Source: DASZHA01 sp049644325 (GTDB lineage Bacteria; Chloroflexota; Dormibacteria; DASZGP01). From it: 37,512 nucleotides of DNA. Position 1 is the first letter of the stretch. Every line of letters starts with the position of its first letter. The stretch spans positions 1-37,512 of the forward strand of contig JBARRR010000059.1 of assembly GCA_049644325.1 (NCBI GenBank). The letters run 5' to 3'. Below, one piece after another: positions 22,850 through 29,814 of the stretch. A program made the position numbers and the translations under genes. A model generated the notes under the pieces. That model did not search any database. It was given only the letters and a program-made list of their open reading frames with translations, and was not told the origin of the DNA.

Positions 22850-25689
22850 CGCGAGGGAGTGGGCGAGACGCCGGGCGACGGTGAGACGCCAGGTGACGGC
22901 GAGGTGCTGCCGCCCGTCTGCAGCTGCTGCAGCTGCTGGATCAGGGCGCCCAGCTGGTCGACGTCGTCGACGTAGCCCTTGATATCGCCCTTGCTCTTCT
23001 TGTTCTGGGCGTCGGCGTAGAGGTCGTTGATCCGCTTGATCAGGTCGGCCACGGTTGGGTTCGTGGTCGGCTGACCGGGGGTTGGGGTCGAGGTGGGGGC
23101 GCTGCCCTGTCCGTTGGTCAGGAGGTCGAGCGCCTGGCCCAGGGTATCGGCCCAGACCACGCGCTGCTCATCGGCCACCACCACCTTCTTCAACTCGGGG
23201 ATGGCGCTGGTAGACGCCGACGCGATGTAGATCGGCTCGACGTACAGCGTCGAGTCGCCGATGGGGATGACCAGCAGGTTGCCGCGGATGACGCGCGAGC
23301 CGTTCTGGTTGAGCAAGGTCAGCTGGGGCGAGATCACGGTGTCCTGGTCGATCCTGCTCTCCACTTGCCCGGGGCCAGGCACGAGGCGGTCGGTGGGGTA
23401 GCGGAAGACGATCGCCTTGCCGTAGTTGGGCGCATCGGAACGCGCCGCCATCCAGGCCACCATGTTGGACTTGTTCAGCGGGGTGAAGGGCTGTATCAGG
23501 ACGAACTCCTCGTGGTCCTCGCCAGGTATGCGCATCACGACGTAGTAGGGCTGGAGGGCCTGTGGCTGACCGCCCTGCACCATCACCTCGGTGGCCTGGG
23601 CCCAGCTGTCGGCCTTGCTGTAGAAGGCCTGGGGATCATGCATGTGGTAGTTCTGGATCCGCTCCGCCTGGATGGCGAAGAGGTCCTCGGGGTAGCGCAC
23701 GTGGGTCCGCAGGTCCGCCGGCATCTCCGCGATGGGGTGAAAGACCCCGGGGAACACCTTGGAGTAGGTCTGCAGCACCGGGTCCTTGTCGTCAGCGGTG
23801 TAGAAGGTGACGCTGCCGTCGTAGGCGTCCATGACCACCTTCACCGAGTTGCGGATGTAGTTGCTGCCACCGCTGCTCTGGGGCTCGCTGTAGGGGTACT
23901 CCTTGGTGGTCGTGTACGCGTCCTGGATCCAGTACGTCTTGCTCCCCGAGACCACCACGTAGGGGTCGTGGTCGAGGGTCAGGAAGGGCGCCAGCGTTGA
24001 GATCCGGGTCCTGACGTCGCGCCGGTAGAGCATCTGACTGCCGTCGTCGATCTGGTTGCTCAGGATCAGGTTGACGTCGCCCAGCTGGTAAGCCAGGGCC
24101 AGGCGGTGGAGGGGAGTCATGGTGATGCCGTTGTGCCCGTCCCAGCGGGTGTACTGCTGGGTGTCCTGCTTCTCGAAGTCGACCTCCTGGGCCTTGCTAT
24201 CGGCGACGACGTAGCCGGAGGTCGTCTCCCCGAAGTAGAGCTGGGGCTTGGGCATGGGGATCACCCCGGCCGGCGGGATGTCCTTGAGGACCAGGTTGGG
24301 CAGGCCTTCGCCGGCGACCTGGTTGACGGGCGTGGCCGCCGCGCCATACCCATGGGTGTAGACCAGGTGGAGGTTGACCCAGGTCTTGGCGCTATCGGGG
24401 AGGCGGTCGGGGCTGAGCTCTCGGGCGGAGATCATCACCTGGTGATAGCCATCCGGGAGGGTGTAGCGGTCGATGTCGACGTCGTTGAAGTCGTAGTACT
24501 GGCGGATGGTCTGGATCTGGTTGTAGGTCTGTTTGAGGGGAGCGTAGTCCCACAGCCGGAGGTTGTTGACGGTGCCGGGGTTGGCGGCGAGTAGCTGTGG
24601 CGCTATCTGCTGCTTGTCGGTGAAGTCCCGGGTATCCACGGTGTCTAACCCGAAGGCCTTGTTGGTGGCGTCGATCTCCCGCTGGATGTTGCTGCGTTCC
24701 TGCTGGAGCTCCGCCGGCCGCACGAAGAGGCCCTGGTATACGGCGGGCAGCACCCCGACCAGGATCGTCACCGCCAGCAGCCAGACGATGGTGGCCGCGA
24801 TCGGTATCCAGACGCGACCCAGGTAGGCGTTGGCGACGAGGACCACCGCGATTGCCAGGGTCCCCACCAGGAGGACCCAGTACACAGGGATGAGGACGTG
24901 TTGGTCTGTATAGCCGGCGCCGAATACAACGCTCTGGCCTTTGCGAACCAGGAGGCTGAACATGGCCAGGCGGTAGTGGGCCGCCAGCAGCAGGAAGAGC
25001 GCCGACGCCAGCAGCGAGAGGTGGCCCACCGCTCCCGGCGGCAGGTTGATCGTGCCCGGGGTCCCGGTGGCGCGGGACAGGTAGATGCCGCCGGCGGCGA
25101 CCAGGGAGACGATGACCAGGCCCAGCACCCAGCCCCAGGCGAAGTTCAGCAGCGGGTACTGGAAGACGTAGAAGCCAACGTCCATGCCGAACTGCGGGTC
25201 GGACTGGCCGAAGCTGGTGGCGTTGAAGGCCGTGGCCACCGTTTCCCACCCTGACAACGCGACGCGCGAGAAGATCAGCGCCACGATCGCCGCCGCGACC
25301 AGCGCCAGCCTGCCGGTTCCGGTGTCCAGCACCCGCCGGCGCACCCCGATCTTGCTCAGCTGCGCGGGTCCCAGGAGCCGCAGCGCCAGCACCGCGTTGA
25401 ACGCGATCACCACCATGGCCAGCAGGAAGCCACCCAGGCCGAGCCAGAACTGGTAGCTCAGCCTGGTGTTGAAGATCTGGCTGAAGCCGAGGGAGGCGAA
25501 CCAGAGGCGATCGATGTAGAGGCCGACGGCCGGGCTGACGACGAAGAGGATGATGAGGATCGCGCCGCCGATGATGAGCAGCCGCCGCATCCCCCGGGTG
25601 ACGCGGAAGTTCTCGAAGTTGGGCCGCACCGACCTGCCGAACAGCGGCTCCACGTTGTCGAAGAAGTCACCGCCGCGGCGCTGCGACAT
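22846..25689 (-). CDS. UPF0182 family large membrane protein
   Basis: This 947-residue protein matches the UPF0182 family of actinobacteria, chloroflexi and cyanobacteria. About seven N-terminal helices fill residues 35-335 (including YIDRLWFASLGF and VRRRVLDTG). A large soluble domain follows, with LWDYAPLKQTYNQIQTIRQYYDF, YTHGYGAAATPVNQVA and TYWIQDAYTTTKEYPYSEP. The C-terminus has a Gln/Leu coiled coil (LIQQLQQLQ) and a Ser/Pro tail made from an imperfect repeat. Function is unknown; it is likely a cell-envelope protein. Its TAG shares the CTAG with the MMPL stop. It lies 14 nt downstream of the four-cysteine protein gene. Confidence 0.88.
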   Translation of the reverse strand: MSQRRGGDFFDNVEPLFGRSVRPNFENFRVTRGMRRLLIIGGAILIILFVVSPAVGLYIDRLWFASLGFSQIFNTRLSYQFWLGLGGFLLAMVVIAFNAVLALRLLGPAQLSKIGVRRRVLDTGTGRLALVAAAIVALIFSRVALSGWETVATAFNATSFGQSDPQFGMDVGFYVFQYPLLNFAWGWVLGLVIVSLVAAGGIYLSRATGTPGTINLPPGAVGHLSLLASALFLLLAAHYRLAMFSLLVRKGQSVVFGAGYTDQHVLIPVYWVLLVGTLAIAVVLVANAYLGRVWIPIAATIVWLLAVTILVGVLPAVYQGLFVRPAELQQERSNIQREIDATNKAFGLDTVDTRDFTDKQQIAPQLLAANPGTVNNLRLWDYAPLKQTYNQIQTIRQYYDFNDVDIDRYTLPDGYHQVMISARELSPDRLPDSAKTWVNLHLVYTHGYGAAATPVNQVAGEGLPNLVLKDIPPAGVIPMPKPQLYFGETTSGYVVADSKAQEVDFEKQDTQQYTRWDGHNGITMTPLHRLALAYQLGDVNLILSNQIDDGSQMLYRRDVRTRISTLAPFLTLDHDPYVVVSGSKTYWIQDAYTTTKEYPYSEPQSSGGSNYIRNSVKVVMDAYDGSVTFYTADDKDPVLQTYSKVFPGVFHPIAEMPADLRTHVRYPEDLFAIQAERIQNYHMHDPQAFYSKADSWAQATEVMVQGGQPQALQPYYVVMRIPGEDHEEFVLIQPFTPLNKSNMVAWMAARSDAPNYGKAIVFRYPTDRLVPGPGQVESRIDQDTVISPQLTLLNQNGSRVIRGNLLVIPIGDSTLYVEPIYIASASTSAIPELKKVVVADEQRVVWADTLGQALDLLTNGQGSAPTSTPTPGQPTTNPTVADLIKRINDLYADAQNKKSKGDIKGYVDDVDQLGALIQQLQQLQTGGSTSPSPGVSPSPGVSPTPSR
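22865..22900. repeat. Imperfect 18-bp tandem repeat in the UPF0182 tail
   Basis: Two adjacent 18-bp units, 22865-22882 and 22883-22900, start with GAGACGCC and differ at three positions. On the minus strand they encode the SPSPGV repeat of the extracellular tail. Copy-number variation between strains is plausible. Confidence 0.7.
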
Positions 25690-25703
25690 GGCCTAGCCCC
25701 CCA

Positions 25704-25922
25704 TTACTCGGTGTAGCGGCTGATCTGGCGGTTCTCCTCGTCGAACTGCCGTCGGTAGAAGGAGCACGACTCGAAGTCTGTCAGACACGGCGGCGCGGGG
25801 TTGCGCAGGTAGACGAATTGGTGGGTCTTGTGGTCGACGTGGCAGTCGGCGCGGAAGCGCGAGGCGGGGCCGAGCTTCGACTTCAGGATCTGCTCGAGGT
25901 AGGGACAGCGGCGCTGGGGCAT
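25704..25922 (-). CDS. Small four-cysteine protein of the CPYL type
   Basis: This 72-residue soluble protein begins MPQRRCPYLEQI. Cysteines C6, C27 (DCHVDHKTHQF), C46 (PPCLTDF) and C53 (SCSFYRRQ) are spaced in the pattern CPYL ... CH ... CL-x(5)-C-x-F/Y that I know from small cassettes of presumed metal- or Fe-S-binding type, some attached to LysM proteins. No transmembrane segment is present. It lies 14 nt upstream of the UPF0182 gene on the same strand, so the two are probably co-transcribed. Coding status is supported by the ordered cysteines and spacing. Function unknown. Confidence 0.65.
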   Translation of the reverse strand: MPQRRCPYLEQILKSKLGPASRFRADCHVDHKTHQFVYLRNPAPPCLTDFESCSFYRRQFDEENRQISRYTE

Positions 25923-25989
25923 GCCTAATTGTCATACCCGGTCCGAGTTGGAGTCAGGTTGGAGGCAACGGCCCCGGCGCGGTTTCGGG

Positions 25990-26358
25990 CTAGTTCGGCC
26001 CCACCATGGCCCGCACCCTGGAGGCCAGCTCCTTGACCTTGAACGGCTTCTTCAGGGCCTGGACGTTGGCGTACTTCTCCAGCTCCGGCGTGGTCGTCTG
26101 GTTGACCAGCGCCGACACCACCAGCACCTTGGGCTCATTCTGGCCGTTCGACCTGATCCGCTGCAGCACCTGTGAGCCGCTCAGCTCACCGGGCAGCATC
26201 AGGTCGAGGATGACGAGATCGGGGTTGTAGGACTCGATCAGCTCGAGCCCCTCCTCCCCCGTCTTGGCCGTCTTGACCTCGTACCCTTCCATCTGGCACA
26301 GGAGGGTCTCGATATCGGCGAGGGCGTAATAGTCCTCCACCACCAGGATCCTCTTCAT
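25990..26358 (-). CDS. Single-domain response regulator (REC only)
   Basis: This 122-residue CheY-like receiver domain stands alone. It has the acidic pair E8-D9 in VVEDYY, the phospho-acceptor D52 in VILDLMLPG, S82 in VVSALV and K104 in LKKPF. It has no output domain, so it must act by protein contact. No histidine kinase is visible nearby. The start is ATG 26358 with a possible -10 (TAGCAT on the minus strand, 26374-26369) 10 nt upstream, implying a very short leader. It lies 44 nt downstream of the ABC-2/SpoIIM permease gene. Confidence 0.88.
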   Translation of the reverse strand: MKRILVVEDYYALADIETLLCQMEGYEVKTAKTGEEGLELIESYNPDLVILDLMLPGELSGSQVLQRIRSNGQNEPKVLVVSALVNQTTTPELEKYANVQALKKPFKVKELASRVRAMVGPN

Positions 26359-26368
26359 TGCGCCCGCT

Positions 26369-26374
26369 ATGCTA
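26369..26374 (-). promoter_or_regulatory. Candidate -10 box of the response regulator
   Basis: TAGCAT on the minus strand matches four of six -10 positions and lies 10 nt before the ATG. No clear -35 element is present. If real, the mRNA is almost leaderless. Confidence 0.3.
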
Positions 26375-26402
26375 GCACCCCCCAAATGGGATGCGTCGGA
26401 AT

Positions 26403-27836
26403 TCAGCAGCCGCGAAGCACCAATGGTGTGACGTATGACTCCATGAATGCGGCGACGGCGAACAGGGGCACGAAGACCACCGCGCCCCGGGCGTAGTCGC
26501 CGACCGCCAGGCGCATCCCCCCCAGCCAGCCCTCGGGTGATGGCCGCACCATGCTGGCGCCCACTCGCAGGGCGAAGGCGTAGGCCAAAACCAGCGCACC
26601 CAGCTCGATGATCCCGTGGGGGAGGATGCCGCAGGCGAAGTAGTCCAGCCGGGAGAAGCCGAAGAACACCGCCCCCAGGTAGCCGATGACGAAGCCGTTG
26701 GTCAGCAGCATCAGGCCGCCGATGACGCCCAGGGTGGCCGGCGCCAGGACCACCATCAGGAGGCCGACCAGCAGGTTGTGGCCGAAGATGAAGGCGAAGA
26801 GGTGCGGGGTCCCCACCACCAGCTCGTGGCCGGTGGGCAGCTGTGCCGAGACCAGCACCTGTACGGGCTGGCTGGATATCAGCGAGAGGCGTTCGGAGAC
26901 GGCGCCGAAGAGGGTGCCGGCGGCCAGCAGCACCACCGCCACCACGATCGCCGAGCGGGTCCGGCCAAAGGCGCCGCCGACAGCCCGGGGCAGCCGCGGC
27001 AAGAGCGCGATCCAGCGGCCGGGGCCGGGGATGCCAGCGATCGCCCGGCGCAGCCAGGCGCGACGGTTGGGGGGCGCGCTCTCCTTGGCCAGGATGGCTT
27101 CGCGGTTGAAGCCGATCATGCCCAGGCGAAGCAGCAGCAGGGCGACCACCGCCAGCATCGCCGCCACCGCCCACAGGATCCACTCCAGGTGGGTGATGAT
27201 CAACACCGATTCTCCCTGGATGACGCCGCTCATGGGGATGATGATGAAGCTGGCCATCACGTTCGCCGAGCGCAGCGTCTTGGTCTGGCTGGAGACGATG
27301 GTGGCGGCGCTGACCATGACCAGCGCCTGGGCCAGGGTGACCACCACCAAAGGGCCAAGCTCCTGGGTTGGGATGACGCCGTCGATGAGCAGGACGCCGA
27401 TGGTGTACACCACCAGCGCCGAGTAGCTGAGGGCAAGGCTGGGCAGCAGCACGGCGAAGATCTTGCCCATGTAGATCTCGCTCTCGCGAAGGGGCGTGGC
27501 GAAGAGCGTCTCCAGGGTGTTGCGCTCGCGCTCGCCGCTGAACGACTCCAGCGCCAGGACCAGCGAGAAGGATGCCGGCAGGAAGACCACGAAGAAGGCG
27601 CCGACCTCGATCAGGCGCTCGGCGATGCCAAGGGTCCCCGCGCCCAGGAAGCGGGCGCTGACACTGACGCCGGCGACCGCCAGGAGCGGGATGACGAAGG
27701 TCAGGCTGGTCATGGCGATGAAGAGGCGGGCGTCCGAGGTCGACTCCCGCAGGTCGCGCCGGGCGACCAGCCAGACCATGTCCCAGCGGGGACGGCGCAC
27801 CCCCAGGAACAGGACCCTGCCCAGTCTGGCGCCCAT
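26403..27836 (-). CDS. ABC-2 permease fused to a SpoIIM/DUF95 domain
   Basis: This 477-residue membrane protein has two parts. Residues about 15-250 form an ABC-2-type permease with VARRDLRESTSDARLF, SFSGERERNTLETLFATPL and GESVLIITHLEW. Residues about 290-477 form a SpoIIM/DUF95 domain with FAFIFGHNLLVGLLMVVLAP, the glycine-rich helix and the family hallmark ILPHGIIELGALVLAYA. The two are normally separate genes, often neighbours. The ATG overlaps the stop of the ABC ATPase gene (ATGA), so ATPase and permease form one transporter. The substrate is unknown; export or membrane remodelling is possible. Confidence 0.82.
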   Translation of the reverse strand: MGARLGRVLFLGVRRPRWDMVWLVARRDLRESTSDARLFIAMTSLTFVIPLLAVAGVSVSARFLGAGTLGIAERLIEVGAFFVVFLPASFSLVLALESFSGERERNTLETLFATPLRESEIYMGKIFAVLLPSLALSYSALVVYTIGVLLIDGVIPTQELGPLVVVTLAQALVMVSAATIVSSQTKTLRSANVMASFIIIPMSGVIQGESVLIITHLEWILWAVAAMLAVVALLLLRLGMIGFNREAILAKESAPPNRRAWLRRAIAGIPGPGRWIALLPRLPRAVGGAFGRTRSAIVVAVVLLAAGTLFGAVSERLSLISSQPVQVLVSAQLPTGHELVVGTPHLFAFIFGHNLLVGLLMVVLAPATLGVIGGLMLLTNGFVIGYLGAVFFGFSRLDYFACGILPHGIIELGALVLAYAFALRVGASMVRPSPEGWLGGMRLAVGDYARGAVVFVPLFAVAAFMESYVTPLVLRGC

Positions 27837-28666
27837 CAGTTGGCGGAGATCGTGGGGAGGTGGCCGGCGCGGACCATCACCTCCATGTAGATGTCCTCCA
27901 GCCCCGGCACCAGGGTTCGTACATAGCGCGGCTTGAGGCCGAGCTCGGCGTGGAGCTCGTCGAGGGTGCCCTGGGCCAGGATGCGGCCGCCCGCCATGAT
28001 GGCCAGGCGGTCGGCGACGCGGGCGGTCTCGCGCAGGTTGTGGGTGCAGATCACCACGGCGATCCCGCTCTGCTTCAGCGACATGATGTAGTCCCAGGTG
28101 AGGCGAGCGCCGGCGGGGTCCATCGACGAGGTCGGCTCGTCGAGGAGCAGCACCCGGGGGTGATGCAACGTGGCGCGGATGAGGGCCACCTTCTGCCGCA
28201 TGCCCTTGCTGAAGCTTCCTATCCAGACGTCGTTACGGCCGTCAAGGCCGAAGCGCTGGAGCAGCTCGGCGATCCGCTCCCGGCGGAGGTCCTCGGCCAT
28301 TCCCTGGATGCGGCCGAAGAAGTCGAGGTATTCGGGTGCGGTCATGCGCTCGTAGAGCCCGGGCAGCTCTGAGAGCAGGCCAACCTGGGCACGAACCGCC
28401 TCCGAGTCGTCGGCAACCGAAATGCCGCCCACGGTCACCGTGCCGGCGCTGGGCGAAAGCACCCCGGCCAGGCATCGAAGGGTGGTGGTCTTACCGGCGC
28501 CGTTCTCACCGAGGATGACCACCGACTCGCCGCTGTTGACGTCGAAGCTGACGGTGTCGAGCGCCCGGAAGGAGCCGAAGTCCTTGCAAAGGCCTTCGAC
28601 CACCACGTTGGCCGGGCTGATCTTGACCTCCCCCGGCGCCGGGGTAACCGCAGGCATGCAACCCAT
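27836..28666 (-). CDS. ABC-2-type transporter ATPase
   Basis: This 276-residue ATPase of the DRA/CcmA type has Walker A GENGAGKT at residues 53-60, signature FSKGMRQKVAL, Walker B VLLLDEPTSSMDP and switch THNLRE. It energises the fused permease encoded immediately downstream, with overlapping ATGA. The start is ATG 28666, with ATG 28657 possible. It is divergent from the zinc-ribbon/GGDEF gene. The C-terminal 40 residues (LGLKPRYVRTLVPGLEDIYMEVM) are the usual tail of this group. Confidence 0.9.
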   Translation of the reverse strand: MGCMPAVTPAPGEVKISPANVVVEGLCKDFGSFRALDTVSFDVNSGESVVILGENGAGKTTTLRCLAGVLSPSAGTVTVGGISVADDSEAVRAQVGLLSELPGLYERMTAPEYLDFFGRIQGMAEDLRRERIAELLQRFGLDGRNDVWIGSFSKGMRQKVALIRATLHHPRVLLLDEPTSSMDPAGARLTWDYIMSLKQSGIAVVICTHNLRETARVADRLAIMAGGRILAQGTLDELHAELGLKPRYVRTLVPGLEDIYMEVMVRAGHLPTISAN

Positions 28667-28711
28667 GTTACGCAGCCCCTACACGCGCCCGATGACACTT
28701 GCACCCAGCTG

Positions 28712-28740
28712 TTACCAATTGGGACCCCGCCCGATATGAT
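28712..28740 (+). promoter_or_regulatory. Promoter of the zinc-ribbon GGDEF-like gene
   Basis: TTACCA (28712-28717) and TATGAT (28735-28740) are spaced by 17 bp, matching four and five of six consensus bases. Transcription would begin near 28747. This excludes the ATG at 28736 and favours the ATG at 28754, with a leader of about 7 nt. Confidence 0.55.
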
Positions 28741-28753
28741 TACGGCGCTCACG

Positions 28754-29440
28754 ATGACGAATAAGGGCGACAACCCAGCGGGGGCGGAGGAGGCCGCAGC
28801 CGTTCCTGCCCGGGTGTGGGACCGCAGCCCCGCCGACAGCTGTCGCTACTGCCGGGCCAGCACGCGGCCCGACTTCAACTACTGCTCTCACTGCGGCATG
28901 CCCATCGACCCCGCCCATGACCGGCCGCTGTTCGTCGTCGAGGGCCTCAGCAACCTCTTCAACGTCGTCTTCTTCGAGTCCCTCCTGGAGCAGGAGCTCA
29001 ACCGCGCCAGCCGCTACCAGCACGACCTCTCTGTGGTGGTGGCGGAGATCGACTCGCTGGCGGAGCTGGAGGCCGCGCTGGGCTACGAGCTGATCACCAA
29101 CGCGATCCGCGAGGTCGGCAACCTGATCGCGGGCGTCCTCCGCGAGGCCGACACCCTGGCATCGACCAACCGCGTCACCGCTCTGGGCACGCAGCGATTC
29201 CTGGTGCTGCTGCCGGAGACCGATGAGGAGGGCGCCTTCCGCGCCGCCGAGCGGATCCGAGAGATGGTCGAGAATGGCGCGGTCCAGCTGGGCGACGGCG
29301 GCGGCCGGGTCACGCTCTCGATGGGGGTGGCCAGCACCGGCAAGGATCCCACCGCCGACGCCAACCTGCTGGGGCGTGCCACCCAGGCCTTGATCGAGGG
29401 CCGCGCCCGCGGCCAGAACCGGGTACAGGTCGCCGGCTAG
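28754..29440 (+). CDS. Zinc-ribbon protein with degenerate GGDEF domain
   Basis: This 228-residue protein has an N-terminal zinc ribbon CRYC ... CSHCG (about residues 31-50) followed by a diguanylate-cyclase-like domain. The helix LSNLFNVVFFESLLEQELNRASRY and the strand SVVVAEIDSLAELE match the family, but the GGDEF signature is replaced by ALGTQRFLVLLPE, so catalysis and the usual Mg-GTP contacts are unlikely. It may instead bind a nucleotide or a partner. The start is chosen from the promoter position. Its TAG shares CTAG with the convergent small membrane protein gene. It is divergent from the ABC ATPase. Confidence 0.75.
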   Translation: MTNKGDNPAGAEEAAAVPARVWDRSPADSCRYCRASTRPDFNYCSHCGMPIDPAHDRPLFVVEGLSNLFNVVFFESLLEQELNRASRYQHDLSVVVAEIDSLAELEAALGYELITNAIREVGNLIAGVLREADTLASTNRVTALGTQRFLVLLPETDEEGAFRAAERIREMVENGAVQLGDGGGRVTLSMGVASTGKDPTADANLLGRATQALIEGRARGQNRVQVAG

Positions 29441-29769
29441 TCCGAGGACTCCGAGTCGTCCGATTCGGCGGCGGCGTCGGCAGCCGCCTTTCGCGCCGCG
29501 GCGCCGCCGACGTTGGGCGGAGGCGCGGCCATCTCGGGGTATCCCTGGTCGGAGGTAATGTCGTCGCCGTATTCCTGGCGCTGCTTCAAAAGCATCCCGA
29601 AGAGGCCGAGAGTGGCCAGGCCACTGAGGAGAGAGATCACTCCACCGCCGAAGAAGATGTAATCGTGCTTGTAGGTGTCGCTGACCGGGGTGCCGAAGTA
29701 GATGCCGAAGCCCAGCAGGATGAAGGCGGTGGTCAGGATGGCAAGGGATCTGAGGGCAAATTCGGACAT
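29437..29769 (-). CDS. Small membrane protein with two predicted helices
   Basis: This 110-residue protein has two hydrophobic segments (about residues 8-28 LAILTTAFILLGFGIYFG and 39-62 FFGGGVISLLSGLATLGLFGML). They are followed by a charged, alanine-rich acidic tail ending SDDSESSD. I do not recognise the family. A -10-like CATAAT on the minus strand lies 7 nt before the ATG, suggesting leaderless transcription independent of the genes upstream. Its stop overlaps that of the GGDEF-like gene. Coding is supported by the membrane topology and the promoter. Confidence 0.65.
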   Translation of the reverse strand: MSEFALRSLAILTTAFILLGFGIYFGTPVSDTYKHDYIFFGGGVISLLSGLATLGLFGMLLKQRQEYGDDITSDQGYPEMAAPPPNVGGAAARKAAADAAAESDDSESSD

Positions 29770-29776
29770 CGCGCTA

Positions 29777-29782
29777 ATTATG
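29777..29782 (-). promoter_or_regulatory. -10 box (CATAAT) of the small membrane protein gene
   Basis: CATAAT on the minus strand matches five of six consensus bases and lies 7 nt before the ATG at 29769, so the first transcribed base would be at or near the start codon. No good -35 is visible. Confidence 0.45.
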
Positions 29783-29814
29783 ACCGACGCCCGATCGTCG
29801 ACACGGGGGCCGCC

